DNA from: Methanofollis aquaemaris
Lineage (GTDB): Archaea > Halobacteriota > Methanomicrobia > Methanomicrobiales > Methanofollaceae
Direction: 5' to 3'
DNA length: 64,000 bases
Assembly: GCF_017357525.1 (NCBI RefSeq)
Contig: NZ_CP036172.1
Location: forward strand, 744,001-808,000
Positions 54,126-63,452 of the stretch are shown piece after piece (positions within the stretch are counted from its first letter, which is position 1; every line of letters starts with the position of its first letter). Below the pieces are notes generated by a model, which was not told the origin of the DNA, made no database searches, and saw only the letters and a program-made list of their open reading frames with translations. A program made the translations under genes and the position numbers.

Positions 54126-55136
54126 ATGTACGAGGCGCACCAGTATGCCAGGACTGAAGGGGACACGGTCAGGTGCTCGCTCTGCGCCCACCGCTGTATG
54201 ATCGCCGAAGGGAAGCACGGGATCTGCGGAGTGCGCATCAACCGGGGCGGCACCCTCTATGCGGCGAACTTTGCCAGAGTGGCCGCAGAGGCGGTGGACC
54301 CGATCGAGAAAAAGCCGCTCTTTCACTTTCTTCCCGGTACGCTTTCCTACTCGCTCGGCGGCGTGGGGTGCAACTTCAGGTGCCAGCACTGCCAGAACTG
54401 GGAGATCTCACAGGCGTCGCTGGATGCGATGCCCCTGATGGAGATCAGCCCGGAACGGGGCGTCGAGCGGGCGCGGGCCTCGGCGGCGGCGAGCATCTCC
54501 TGGACCTACAACGAACCGACGATCTGGCACGAGTACGCCCTGGAGATGGGGGGGCTGGCGCGCGAGCAGGGGATCGGGACCGTCTATGTCACCAACGGCT
54601 ACGCCACCGAGGAGGCGCTCGACGAACTCGCCCCCATGCTCAATGCATTCAGGGTGGACATCAAGGCCTTCTCCGACGATTTCTACCGGAAGATCTGCCG
54701 GGCCAGGCTCCAGCCGGTGCTCGACGCCACCCTTGCCGCGCATGAGCGCGGGATGCATATCGAGACGGTGACCCTGGTCATCCCCGGCCTGAACGATTCT
54801 GAGGATGAGATGAGAGCACTGATCACCTGGGTGCTCGACAATCTCGGGCCCGACACCCCGATGCACTTCACCCGCTTCCACCCTGATTACAAGATGACCG
54901 ACCGGGACCCGACTCCCCTGCCGCTGCTGGAAAAGATCTATACCATGGCACGGGACCTCGGGGTGCACTATCCTTATCTCGGGAACGTGCCGCCCGGCCC
55001 GTACGAGAACACCTACTGCCCGTCGTGCGGCGCCCTGCTCATCGAGCGGTTCGGATTCATGAGTCGGGTGGTCGGGCTCTCCGAAGACCGGTGCGCCAGA
55101 TGCGGGGAGCGGATCGCAGTTGTCAGGTCGGTCTGA
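54126..55136 (+). CDS. amrS: AmmeMemoRadiSam-system radical SAM protein AmrS
   Basis: The 336-residue protein has the radical SAM motif CNFRCQHCQN (C-x3-C-x2-C), preceded by a cysteine-rich start (CSLCAHRCMIAEGKHGICGV). It has ISWTYNEPTIWHEYALEM and a C-terminal zinc-like ribbon (CPSCGALL, CARCGERI). It matches the AmrS/PflA-like group conserved with AmmeMemo proteins; the substrate is unknown. The other two AmmeMemoRadiSam partners are not in the window. The Mut7-C gene overlaps its end. Confidence 0.93.
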   Translation: MYEAHQYARTEGDTVRCSLCAHRCMIAEGKHGICGVRINRGGTLYAANFARVAAEAVDPIEKKPLFHFLPGTLSYSLGGVGCNFRCQHCQNWEISQASLDAMPLMEISPERGVERARASAAASISWTYNEPTIWHEYALEMGGLAREQGIGTVYVTNGYATEEALDELAPMLNAFRVDIKAFSDDFYRKICRARLQPVLDATLAAHERGMHIETVTLVIPGLNDSEDEMRALITWVLDNLGPDTPMHFTRFHPDYKMTDRDPTPLPLLEKIYTMARDLGVHYPYLGNVPPGPYENTYCPSCGALLIERFGFMSRVVGLSEDRCARCGERIAVVRSV

Positions 55137-55611
55137 AGAGCATAGGGCGCGGTTCCTCGCGGACCGGATGCTCGGCACCCTCACCAGAAGGCTGCGGCTG
55201 ATGGGTTATGACACGCTCAGCGCCAACACGCTTTTTCCGGGAAGCAGACGGGAGGACACGGTGCTCCTGGAGATTGCGAGGACACAGGAGCGGGTGCTCC
55301 TTACCAGAGACGCCGAACTCGCAAGAAGGGCTGGGGAGCAGGGCGTGCTGGTCAGGTCCGAGCAGGTCGACGAGCAGGTGGCACAGTTGACGGCCCTCGG
55401 TCTGATCAGCCCTGGTCTCTCCTTTGACCGGTGCTCACTCTGCAACACCCCGCTCAGGCCCGCACGCCGCCGGGAGATCGAGAGGGCCGCGTACGCACCT
55501 GAAGACCGGGAAGGGATCTCATTCTTCTGGTGCCCGGTCTGTCACCGTCTCTACTGGATGGGCTCGCATACCAGGAGGATGCGAGAAGAGATGGAGAAGA
55601 GCAAGGGGTGA
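55120..55611 (+). CDS. Mut7-C RNase-domain protein
   Basis: The 163-residue protein reads RFLADRMLGTLTRRLRLMGY, a PIN-like Mut7-C start with Asp ligands. It also has EDTVLLEIARTQERVLLTRD with the conserved LTRD. A C-terminal zinc ribbon follows (CSLCNTPLRP, CPVCHRLYWMGSH). The family is named after the 3'-5' exonuclease mut-7 C-terminal domain and is a predicted nuclease. The TTG start at 55120 overlaps amrS; the next ATG is at 55168. Translational coupling with amrS is likely. Confidence 0.85.
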   Translation: MSGRSEEHRARFLADRMLGTLTRRLRLMGYDTLSANTLFPGSRREDTVLLEIARTQERVLLTRDAELARRAGEQGVLVRSEQVDEQVAQLTALGLISPGLSFDRCSLCNTPLRPARRREIERAAYAPEDREGISFFWCPVCHRLYWMGSHTRRMREEMEKSKG

Positions 55612-55619
55612 ACCGCCCT

Positions 55620-56285
55620 TCACGCTTCTGGCCGGCCGGCCCAGCAGTCATATTCGTGCTTCCACTCATCTTTGTTTGCTTCGACAAGGAAACGCATCCT
55701 CTCCTCCATCCCCTTGTGGAAGGCCTCCTGTTCAGGGTATCGCCGCCCTTCGCTTACGGCGGCCGCAAGGTTGGTGCCGAGCCGATAGGCCCGCTCTTCG
55801 GCGGGGAAGAGGGCGTCCGGGTCAGGACCGAGGACGACCCCGACCGCACCGATGGTGGTGGCCCCGAGGACGCGGAGGGTCTGATTCAGGTAGGCGGCCA
55901 CCTCGTCGGCTCCCGAGCCGCCGGCGGTCGAGACCGCACACCCATACTTCCCGGCAAACTGCTGGCAGTGGATCGCATCGGCCATCCGGTCGAGGAGGAG
56001 TTTGAGCTGGGCCGAGACATTGTCGATGTAGTTGGGTGAGCCAAGGACGATCGCGTCGGCGGCGAGCATCTTCTCATAGACCGCGGCGAAGTCGTCCACC
56101 TTCGGGCACTCCCCGGTCCGGTAGCAGAGGGTGCACCCGGTGCACGGCCTGATCTTGCGGTCTGCGATATCGAGGTACTCGGTCTCTGCCCCTGCAGCGG
56201 CGGCCCCCTGCAGGACGGCCTCGACAAGACGGCGGGTCCTGCTCGCCGCACCCCTTGGGCTCCCGTTGATGCCAAGAATTCTCAT
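55620..56285 (-). CDS. Iron-sulfur flavoprotein (Isf-like, flavodoxin fold)
   Basis: From MRILGINGSPRGAASRTRRL the protein is 221 residues. The compact motif C-x2-C-x2-C-x5-C in PCTGCTLCYRTGEC is that of iron-sulfur flavoproteins that bind FMN and a 4Fe-4S cluster. GSPNYIDNVSAQLK and STAGGSGADEV are FMN-contact loops. Isf passes electrons between ferredoxin and oxygen or peroxide detoxification in Methanosarcina. The start is not certain (ATG 56294 is three codons earlier). Confidence 0.88.
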   Translation of the reverse strand: MRILGINGSPRGAASRTRRLVEAVLQGAAAAGAETEYLDIADRKIRPCTGCTLCYRTGECPKVDDFAAVYEKMLAADAIVLGSPNYIDNVSAQLKLLLDRMADAIHCQQFAGKYGCAVSTAGGSGADEVAAYLNQTLRVLGATTIGAVGVVLGPDPDALFPAEERAYRLGTNLAAAVSEGRRYPEQEAFHKGMEERMRFLVEANKDEWKHEYDCWAGRPEA

Positions 56286-56880
56286 GGAGATCATTCTGAT
56301 CTCTGCAGGGGATGTCTTGATACTTTTCTTCGGCCATGCCCTGCGTGAATAGGCCTTTTGTCTCCTACAATCCACCATAAAACCTCTCATCAGGCAATCT
56401 CTCTGCGAAAAGTCATTATATCTCCATCTCAAATCATTATGGAGAATTCCACACAGTGCCGGTGCAGATCCATGCTCCGGAGAAAACCTGAACCGATTTT
56501 TCTTCCTCTCTCTCCCTCCAAGGAGGGGAAATATATTATTACAAATTATTATTATTTTACACCATATTCTTATATTTTATTCCTGAAAACTGTAAGAAAT
56601 AGACATATTAACCGATAAATCCAACATATTGGGGGGCCGGTATACTCGGTACAAAATTCGTATAGAAATAATACAACGAAGTTATAATATTCCATTTTAA
56701 TGTAAAAAATCATGTTAAACTATTAAAAAAGATTAGGAAATTTTATATGAGCCTCGCCGGATAGATATATAGTCCCAGATTGGGGCTTGCAGTAGTGACT
56801 CTCAGAATTTCATACCATTTACCGGATGGAATTCCTAGTGAAGATACCTTCCTACACAAAGGGCAAAAGGATGAACTGAT
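56286..56880 (+). promoter_or_regulatory. AT-rich upstream region and promoter of the mcr operon
   Basis: The left part (56286-56440) contains the upstream side of the flavoprotein gene. From about 56520 it is markedly AT-rich, with no supported ORF. TATA-like AAATTTTATATG lies at 56738-56749 and a second AGATATATAG at about 56763-56772. The mcrB ATG follows 110-130 bases later, so the mRNA should have a long leader. An inverted pair CTCCAAGGAG is visible at 56515-56524. Confidence 0.6.
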
Positions 56881-58197
56881 ATGGCAGCATATTCAGAAAC
56901 CATCGATCTCTATTCAGATGATGGGAAACTGCTGAAAAGCGGTGTAACCCTCGACAAGGTCAGCCCGTTGGTGAACCCTGCAACCAGCAAGATCATCGAC
57001 CTGACCAAGCGTACGATCAATGTCAACCTCGCTGGCATTGAGAACACCCTCAAGGCCGGAAAGCTCGGCGGAGGGAAGATCAGGGGGCGTGAGCTCAACC
57101 TCCCGATCATGGAGAACAAGGAAGCTATCGTTGCCAGGATCAAGGAAATGGTCCAGGTCGAGGAGGGTGATGACACCGAGATCCTCGAGTTCAACAACGG
57201 CCAGCTCCTTCTCGTCCAGGTGCCGAGAAAGCGTCTCGACAACGCCGCCACCTACGACGCTGCGATCACCGCCGTCTCTGCAGCGACCACCTACGCGGTC
57301 GTCGAGCAGTTCGACGTCGACATGTTCAACGCGTCCACCGTCAAGGCGGCCTGCTGGGGCGGGTACCCGCACACCATGGACACGAAGGGCAGCAACGTCA
57401 CCTCCATCCTGAACATCCCACAGAACAACGAAGGCCTCGGTTTCGCCCTGAGGAACATCCCGGTCAACCACTTCGTCATGATGACCGGCAGGAACTCCCT
57501 CCAGGGCGCCGCTCTTGCAGCGACCCTCGAGACCGCCGGTGAGTTCGAGATGGGCCAGGCTATCGGCGCCTTCGAACGCAACCAGCTCCTCTGCTACGCC
57601 TACCAGGGCCTCAACGCCAACAACATGGTCTACGACCTGGTCAAGGCCAACGGCGAGAACGGCACCGTCGGTACGGTCGTCCAGTCGCTCGTCGAGCGTG
57701 CGATCGAGGACAAGGTTCTCACTCAGGGCAAGAAGGGCGGGTACTTCCAGTTCTACAACACCAACGACCCGATGCTCTGGAACGCCTATGTCGCAGCCGG
57801 TTCCCTCGCCGCCACGATTGTTAACTGTGGTGCCGGCCGGTTCGCTCAGGCTGTCTCCTCGACCCTCCTGTATTTCAACGACCTCATCGAGCACGAGACC
57901 GGCCTGCCGTCCTGCGACTTCGGCCGCATGATGGGTACCGCCGTCGGTTTCTCCTTCTTCAGCCACTCCATCTACGGTGGCGGCGGTCCGGGTATCTTCA
58001 ACGGGAACCACGTCGTGACCAGGCACGCAAACGGCGTCGCTATTCCGTGTGTCGTTGCCGCCTGTGCACTTGATGCGGGCACCCAGATGTTCTCGCCAGA
58101 AGGCTCCTCCAAGGTCATGGGCGAGACCTACGGCCAGATCGATGTCTTCAAGAAGCCGATCGACCAGATTGCCGAGGGCGTTGATCTTATTGCCTGA
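56881..58197 (+). CDS. mcrB: Methyl-coenzyme M reductase beta subunit
   Basis: The 438-residue protein starts MAAYSETIDLYSDDGKLLKS and carries AIGAFERNQLLCYAYQGLNA, TLLYFNDLIEHETGLPSCDF and GFSFFSHSIYGGGGPGIFNG, all conserved in McrB. Together with McrA and McrG it forms the alpha2-beta2-gamma2 enzyme that reduces methyl-CoM with CoB to methane. Its ending VDLIA* overlaps the mcrD frame. The reading frame is intact. Confidence 0.98.
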   Translation: MAAYSETIDLYSDDGKLLKSGVTLDKVSPLVNPATSKIIDLTKRTINVNLAGIENTLKAGKLGGGKIRGRELNLPIMENKEAIVARIKEMVQVEEGDDTEILEFNNGQLLLVQVPRKRLDNAATYDAAITAVSAATTYAVVEQFDVDMFNASTVKAACWGGYPHTMDTKGSNVTSILNIPQNNEGLGFALRNIPVNHFVMMTGRNSLQGAALAATLETAGEFEMGQAIGAFERNQLLCYAYQGLNANNMVYDLVKANGENGTVGTVVQSLVERAIEDKVLTQGKKGGYFQFYNTNDPMLWNAYVAAGSLAATIVNCGAGRFAQAVSSTLLYFNDLIEHETGLPSCDFGRMMGTAVGFSFFSHSIYGGGGPGIFNGNHVVTRHANGVAIPCVVAACALDAGTQMFSPEGSSKVMGETYGQIDVFKKPIDQIAEGVDLIA

Positions 58198-58729
58198 TTC
58201 AGCCTTCCCCCAGTGCAGGATTGTCCCTCTGCGGCTCCTCTCCCCTGAGACGACGGAGCTTCTCCTCAACCAGGTCGCGGGGGTACCGGGCGTGCGTCGG
58301 GCCGTTATCAACGGCCCCGCCCTTCCGGCCACCGTCCCGTACGGCCCGGCACGGGGTGCAGAGAACCCCAACACCAACAGACGGGCGATCCAGATCCGCG
58401 GCATTGAGTTTGAAATGCGTGTCCAGACCGGCATGGTCACCCTCGAAGTCGAAGACGACTCCGTAGTCGAGAACATACGATCAGTCTGTGACAAGGTCTT
58501 CACGGCATTCCCGTACACCCTCCAGACCGGCCGTCAGTTCATGAAAAGCCAGGCATCCCTGGTAGACTACGCGAAGTACGGCCCCAACGCCGACGAGTTC
58601 ATCATCGGACTCACCGACCCGAGGAGAAAGGACAGCCCTGTTATCATACCAACCGCAGCGTGCAACAACGATGGGGGAAGACTGTCTGATCAGATGCAGA
58701 TAGAATATACTTCAAATCATTCCAATTGA
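58190..58729 (+). CDS. mcrD: Methyl-coenzyme M reductase operon protein D
   Basis: The frame reads CRIVPLRLLSPETTELLLNQ, VPGVRRAVINGPALPATVPY and GPARGAENPNTNRRAIQIRG, and ends about residue 179. It matches McrD, a non-structural protein thought to help MCR assembly or activation. No ATG fits the start. A TTG at 58190 overlaps the mcrB stop and is the best candidate, so the true N-terminus is uncertain by a few residues. mcrG begins nine bases after the stop. Confidence 0.9.
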   Translation: MPDSAFPQCRIVPLRLLSPETTELLLNQVAGVPGVRRAVINGPALPATVPYGPARGAENPNTNRRAIQIRGIEFEMRVQTGMVTLEVEDDSVVENIRSVCDKVFTAFPYTLQTGRQFMKSQASLVDYAKYGPNADEFIIGLTDPRRKDSPVIIPTAACNNDGGRLSDQMQIEYTSNHSN

Positions 58730-58738
58730 GGTGACAAA

Positions 58739-59503
58739 ATGGCATACACACCACAGTATGGTCCAGGGACTTCGATTGTGGCCCAGAACCGGCGCAACCA
58801 GATGAACCCCGAATACGACCTCCAGAAACTCCGTTCAGTTACTGATGAGGACGTCGTCCTTGTCCTTGGCCACCGCGCCCCTGGTGCGGCCTACCCGACG
58901 GCCCACCCGCCCCTGGCCGAGCAGCAGGAACCCGCAGACCCGATGCGCAAACTTGTCAAGCCGACCGATGGTGCCAAGGCTGGCGACCGCGTCAGGTACG
59001 TCCAGTTTGCAGACTCGATGTTCAACGCGCCCTCGCAGCCGTACCAGAGGACCTACGCCGAGATGTACCGCTTCCGTGCCATCGACCCCGGTACGCTCTC
59101 CGGCCGTCAGATCGTCGAGTGCCGCGAGCGCGACCTCGACCAGTACGCCAAGTTCCTCATCGAGACCGAGATGTTCGACCCGGCCACTGTGGGCATCCGC
59201 GGTGCGACCGTGCACGGCCACTCCCTCCGTCTCGCAGAGGACGGCATGATGTTCGACGCTCTCCAGCGCTGTGTTCTCGGCGAAGACGGCATCGTCCGCT
59301 ACGTCAAGGACCAGGTCGGCGTCCTCCTCGACCGCCCGGTCGAAGTCGGCAAGCCGATGGACGAAGCCTGGCTCAAGGCGCACACCACCATGTTCCACTC
59401 ACTCGTCGGGACCGGGTTCCGCGAGGACGAGGAATACATCGAATACATCCAGCGCATCCACACGCTGAGGACCAAGTACGGCTTCATGCCCAAAGAGGAG
59501 TGA
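58739..59503 (+). CDS. mcrG: Methyl-coenzyme M reductase gamma subunit
   Basis: The 254-residue protein contains the conserved blocks [60 protein letters not shown] and [17 protein letters not shown]-like region. All parts look intact. It is one of the three structural subunits of MCR. GAGGTGAC lies four bases upstream of the ATG. mcrA starts six bases downstream of its stop. Confidence 0.98.
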   Translation: MAYTPQYGPGTSIVAQNRRNQMNPEYDLQKLRSVTDEDVVLVLGHRAPGAAYPTAHPPLAEQQEPADPMRKLVKPTDGAKAGDRVRYVQFADSMFNAPSQPYQRTYAEMYRFRAIDPGTLSGRQIVECRERDLDQYAKFLIETEMFDPATVGIRGATVHGHSLRLAEDGMMFDALQRCVLGEDGIVRYVKDQVGVLLDRPVEVGKPMDEAWLKAHTTMFHSLVGTGFREDEEYIEYIQRIHTLRTKYGFMPKEE

Positions 59504-59508
59504 TTGCA

Positions 59509-61215
59509 ATGGCAAAGATCGAGAGAGCACAGAAGCTTTTCCTCAAATCACTGAAAGAGAAGTTCCAGGGACAGGACGTCCAGTCCGAGAAGACCGAGTT
59601 CTACAAGTTTGACGGTGTTCGCCAGTCCCCGAGAAAGCGCGAGTTCATGGAAGCCACCAAGGCAATCGAAGCCAAGCGTGGCATCTCCATGTACGACCCC
59701 GAGCGCTGCCACCTTGGCGGTATCCCGATGGGTCAGCGCCAGTTGATGACCTACGAGGTCTCAGGCACCGGCACCTTCGTCGAGGGCGACGACCTGCACT
59801 TCGTCAACAACTCTGCGATGCAGCAGATGTGGGACGACATCCGCAGGACCGTTATCGTCGGCATGGACATGGCCCACGCCACCCTCCAGAAGAGGCTCGG
59901 CAAGGAAGTCACTCCTGAGACGATCAACGAGTACCTCCACACCCTCAACCACGCCATGCCGGGCGCAGCCGTGGTTCAGGAACACATGGTCGAGACCCAC
60001 CCGGGCCTTGTCGACGACTGCTACGTCAAGGTCTTCACCGGTGACGACGACCTTGCCGACGACATCGAGCCCCAGTTCCTCATCAACATCGAGAAGCTCT
60101 TCCCGGCCGATCAGGCCGAGGAGTTGAAGGCCGAGGTCGGCAAGTCGATGTACCAGGCAATCCACATCCCGTCAATCGTCTCAAGGACGTGCGACGGTGG
60201 TACCACCTCCAGGTGGTCTGCGATGCAGATCGGTATGTCCTTCATCGCCGCGTACCGCATGTGCGCCGGTGAGGCAGCCGTCGCCGACCTTTCCTTCGCC
60301 GCAAAGCACGCCGGTGTCGTTCAGATGGGATCCATCCTTCCGGCCCGCCGTGCACGCGGTCCGAACGAGCCGGGCGGTATCAAGTTCGGTCTCTTCTCCG
60401 ATATCGTTCAGGCGAACCGGAAGTACCCCAACGACCCCGCCAGGGCATCCCTCGAAGTCGTCGGCGCCGGTACCATGCTCTTCGACCAGATCTGGCTTGG
60501 TTCCTACATGTCCGGCGGTGTCGGGTTCACCCAGTACGCCACCGCGGCGTACACCGACAACATCCTCGACGAGTTCACCTACTACGGTATGGACTACCTC
60601 AAGGACAAGTACGGCTTCGACTACACCCAGCCTGGCCAGAACATGCTCACCCCGACCCAGGACATTGTCAACGACCTCGCCACCGAGGTTTCGCTCAATG
60701 CCATGGAGCAGTATGAGCAGTTCCCGACCATGATGGAGGACCACTTCGGCGGTTCCCAGCGTGCCGGTGTCATGGCCGCAGCCTGTGGTCTGACCTGTTC
60801 GATCAGTACCGGGAACTCCAACGCCGGTCTCAACGGCTGGTACCTCTCCATGCTCCTGCACAAGGACGCCTGGTCGAGGCTCGGGTTCTTCGGCTACGAT
60901 CTTCAGGACCAGTGTGGTTCAGCCAACTCGCTCTCCATCGAGCCCGACCGTGGTCTGATGGGCGAACTCCGTGGCCCGAACTACCCGAACTACGCAATGA
61001 ATGTCGGTCACCAGGGCGAGTACGCCGCTATCGTCGGCGGTGCCCACTACGGCCGCGGCGACGCCTTCTGCTACGCCCCGCTGGTCAAGATCACCTTCGC
61101 CGATCCCTCCCTCAAGTTCGACTTCGCCGAGCCGAGGAAGGAGTTCGCAAAGGGTGCAATCCGTGAGTTCGAGCCTGCAGGCGAGCGCTCACTCATCATC
61201 TCAGCCAGGAACTGA
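59509..61215 (+). CDS. mcrA: Methyl-coenzyme M reductase alpha subunit
   Basis: The 568-residue protein has the F430-site and catalytic signature [36 protein letters not shown], the substrate-channel region [20 protein letters not shown] and [20 protein letters not shown]. The usual modified residues (histidine, arginine, glycine and glutamine sites) lie in conserved blocks here, but modification cannot be seen in DNA. The protein catalyses the last step of methanogenesis. A T8 tract 15 bases after the stop ends the operon. Confidence 0.98.
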   Translation: MAKIERAQKLFLKSLKEKFQGQDVQSEKTEFYKFDGVRQSPRKREFMEATKAIEAKRGISMYDPERCHLGGIPMGQRQLMTYEVSGTGTFVEGDDLHFVNNSAMQQMWDDIRRTVIVGMDMAHATLQKRLGKEVTPETINEYLHTLNHAMPGAAVVQEHMVETHPGLVDDCYVKVFTGDDDLADDIEPQFLINIEKLFPADQAEELKAEVGKSMYQAIHIPSIVSRTCDGGTTSRWSAMQIGMSFIAAYRMCAGEAAVADLSFAAKHAGVVQMGSILPARRARGPNEPGGIKFGLFSDIVQANRKYPNDPARASLEVVGAGTMLFDQIWLGSYMSGGVGFTQYATAAYTDNILDEFTYYGMDYLKDKYGFDYTQPGQNMLTPTQDIVNDLATEVSLNAMEQYEQFPTMMEDHFGGSQRAGVMAAACGLTCSISTGNSNAGLNGWYLSMLLHKDAWSRLGFFGYDLQDQCGSANSLSIEPDRGLMGELRGPNYPNYAMNVGHQGEYAAIVGGAHYGRGDAFCYAPLVKITFADPSLKFDFAEPRKEFAKGAIREFEPAGERSLIISARN

Positions 61216-61351
61216 GACCCCACGACTTCTTTTTTTTCTGCACGTCCTTCAAATATTTGAAAGAGATGTCGTGATCTTCGAGCCACTCTTCCAGATTCTC
61301 TGCGTGTATGCGCCACATCACGCGGTTGTGTCCGGGGTGTGACATATCCAT
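61196..61351 (-). CDS. Possible small protein antisense to the mcrA 3' end
   Basis: The 51-codon frame reads [38 protein letters not shown], then [13 protein letters not shown] before TGA. The composition (acidic amphipathic helix then basic) looks natural for a small protein, but it is too short to be sure. It overlaps the last 20 bp of mcrA; its lysine run is the complement of the mcrA T8 tract. An ATG at 61345 is also possible. A TATA-like element is not clear. Confidence 0.4.
   Translation of the reverse strand: MDMSHPGHNRVMWRIHAENLEEWLEDHDISFKYLKDVQKKKKSWGLSSWLR
61230..61237 (+). terminator. T8 terminator of the mcr operon
   Basis: Eight T residues begin 15 bases after the mcrA stop. 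Confidence 0.6.
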
Positions 61352-61367
61352 AGACAATAAACACCTT

Positions 61368-61389
61368 GGGGGCGCATTGGTGCGCCCCC
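61368..61389. other. Perfect 9-bp hairpin downstream of mcrA
   Basis: GGGGGCGCA (61368-61376) and TGCGCCCCC (61381-61389) pair fully around a TTGG loop. It is not followed by a T-tract on the plus strand. It may protect a longer mcr transcript or act in the ferredoxin leader; neither is proved. Confidence 0.55.
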
Positions 61390-61542
61390 TCTTCTGTCAT
61401 GGGAGATGCAGGTGTGTTCGATCTCTTCTTCAAGTTCTTTCATCATAATCGGGGTCATATCCGTACTTCTCACCCCCCTGACGACCCGGCCCACAGTCCG
61501 GTGCGATAGGTCTATATGAGAGAGCGACAACTCGCCCTCGCT

Positions 61543-61764
61543 ATGGTACGGGTCACGATTGAGAGGGAGGAGTGCACGAGTTGTGCACTCTGCTGGGAGA
61601 CCTGCCCCGAGGTGTTTGAGGAGGGCCCTGACGGATTCGCGCAGATCATGGAGGAGTATCAGACCGACGGCCCGGAGGCCGGCAAGGTTCCAGGTGAGAT
61701 GAAGGAGTGTGCGGTGGACGCCGCCGATGGGTGTCCGGTGGAGATCATCAAGGTCGGGGAGTGA
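61543..61764 (+). CDS. Single-cluster 4Fe-4S ferredoxin
   Basis: From MVRVTIEREECTSCALCWET the protein is 73 residues. The cluster motif is C-x2-C-x2-C (ECTSCALCWETC), with the fourth ligand in DGCPVEIIKV. The two remaining cysteines (one in WETC, one in KECAVD) may form a disulfide as in archaeal monocluster ferredoxins. The TATA-like GTCTATATGAG at about 61508-61518 is about 25-30 bp from this ATG, which supports a leaderless start here rather than at 61516. Confidence 0.9.
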   Translation: MVRVTIEREECTSCALCWETCPEVFEEGPDGFAQIMEEYQTDGPEAGKVPGEMKECAVDAADGCPVEIIKVGE

Positions 61765-61905
61765 GGAGGAGCCAAGTAGGGCCAAATATTCTGAGATATG
61801 GCATTTTATAACCTACAAATTTCCATTTTTTCAGAAAAGATCTCTGGATTCAGAACCCAAAAGTAGATATAAACAAATTTATTTTCCAAAATAACATGGT
61901 ACTCT

Positions 61906-63402
61906 GTGAAATCGAGTCAGCCTTCGACACACGGACAGCGTACGCTTCTCATCATCTCTGCCATTGCCATCGCGGCCTTCATGTCCGCACTCGACGGCAG
62001 CATCGTGAACATCGCCCTCCCGACGATCTCGGAGGCCTTCGATATCTCGACCGGACTCGTCTCCTGGGTCTCGACGGCCTATCTGCTGGTGGTGACGAGC
62101 AGTCTCCTGATCTGCGGGAAGATCGCCGACATCCGGGGCCTCAAGAAGATCTTTCTCGTCGGGTTCATCGTCTTCACCCTGGGGTCGTTTCTCTGCGGCT
62201 TTCTGCCGGTCGCCCTCAACTCCTTCGGGGCGCTCATCGGCGCGAGGGTACTCCAGGCGATCGGCGGAGCGATGCTCGCCGCCATCGCTCCGGCAATGGT
62301 CAGCACCTTCATCCCCATCGAAGAGCGAGGACGGAGCATGGGCCTGGTGGTCACCTTCGCCTCCCTCGGTGCCGCGGCCGGGCCGTTCCTCGGCGGGCTC
62401 CTGACCGAGTTTCTCAGTTGGCACTGGATCTTCTTCATCAATGTCCCGGTCGGGATCGGTGCCGTCATCCTGGGCGCGCGGGTCCTCCCCGACCACCAGC
62501 CCGAGCCCGGACGGACGGTCGGGTTCGACGCACCCGGTGCGGCCTTCCTCTTCGCCGGGATGATGACCGGAGTCTTCGCCCTCAATATGGGAACCTCGAT
62601 GGGCTTCACCTCGCCGCTGATCCTGCTGGCCGCAGCCGTTGCCCTGGTCTGTGCCGCCCTCTTCGTATACCACGAACGGCGCGTCGAAGACCCGCTCCTC
62701 GACCTCGACCTCTTCAGAGAGCGAAACTTCCTCTATGCAAACCTGGCGGTCACCCTGATCATGATCGCCTTTGCCGGGTCCGCCTTCCTCCTCCCCTTCT
62801 TCCTCGAATATGTCAAGGGGCTCCCGACCTTCTCGGCCGGGATGGTGATGACCGCCTTCTCCTTCGCCATGATGATCGGCGGGCCGGTGGCGGGGGCGCT
62901 CTTCAACCGCGTCGGAGGGCGGCGGCTCACCCTGGGAGGGGCGGCCCTGGCGGCCCTCGCGTTTGTCGTCCTCGCAGGCCTCCACCCCGACAGTTCAGTA
63001 TTCATGGTCGCCGGGGCGCTCGGCCTCCTGGGCTTTGCGATCGGGCTCTATGTCGCCCCGAACAACACCATGGTGATGAACAAGGTTGGGGCTGAGAAGC
63101 GGGGGATGGTCTCAAGTCTCCTCAACACCGAGCGTTACGGCGGCCAGTCGCTGGGGATCGTCCTCTTCGAACTGGTGCTTATCCAGACCGTACTCTCGAC
63201 CGTCTCCCATGCAGGCGTGACCTCATCCTCGCTCGCCTCCGTCACCATCGACCAGAAACTCGCGGTCCTCACGGCCGGGTTTGATATGGCCTTCTGGGTC
63301 GGGGCGGCGCTCGCCGTGCTGGCGCTGGGGTTCTCGTTCCTGGTGAAAGAAGACGAGGTGCCGGCCGAGGTGGCGGAAGAGACTCCTGCGGCGATTGGAT
63401 AA
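61906..63402 (+). CDS. MFS drug exporter, DHA2 (14-helix) family
   Basis: The 498-residue protein has 14 predicted membrane helices. DHA2 marks are AFMSALDGSIVNIALPTISE at the first helix, SWVSTAYLLVVTSSLLICGK with ADIRGLKK (motif A), and motif C as GAAAGPFLGGLLTE. Such pumps export drugs or lipids with protons; the substrate is unknown. The start is GTG. A TATA-like GATATAAAC lies near 61866-61874. Confidence 0.92.
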   Translation: MKSSQPSTHGQRTLLIISAIAIAAFMSALDGSIVNIALPTISEAFDISTGLVSWVSTAYLLVVTSSLLICGKIADIRGLKKIFLVGFIVFTLGSFLCGFLPVALNSFGALIGARVLQAIGGAMLAAIAPAMVSTFIPIEERGRSMGLVVTFASLGAAAGPFLGGLLTEFLSWHWIFFINVPVGIGAVILGARVLPDHQPEPGRTVGFDAPGAAFLFAGMMTGVFALNMGTSMGFTSPLILLAAAVALVCAALFVYHERRVEDPLLDLDLFRERNFLYANLAVTLIMIAFAGSAFLLPFFLEYVKGLPTFSAGMVMTAFSFAMMIGGPVAGALFNRVGGRRLTLGGAALAALAFVVLAGLHPDSSVFMVAGALGLLGFAIGLYVAPNNTMVMNKVGAEKRGMVSSLLNTERYGGQSLGIVLFELVLIQTVLSTVSHAGVTSSSLASVTIDQKLAVLTAGFDMAFWVGAALAVLALGFSFLVKEDEVPAEVAEETPAAIG

Positions 63403-63425
63403 AGCCATACAGGCACCGAAAATTC

Positions 63426-63432
63426 TTTTTTT
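63426..63432 (+). terminator. T-tract terminator after the MFS gene
   Basis: Seven T residues about 23 bases after the stop codon. Confidence 0.5.
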
Positions 63433-63452
63433 AATCCGCTTGATACTGCCCC

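Noticed and set aside
61895-63095. 399-codon open frame in another frame of the MFS gene
   Set aside because: It overlaps the MFS gene out of frame and is rich in Arg, Pro and His. The frame starting at the GTG at 61906 gives 14 clean membrane helices.
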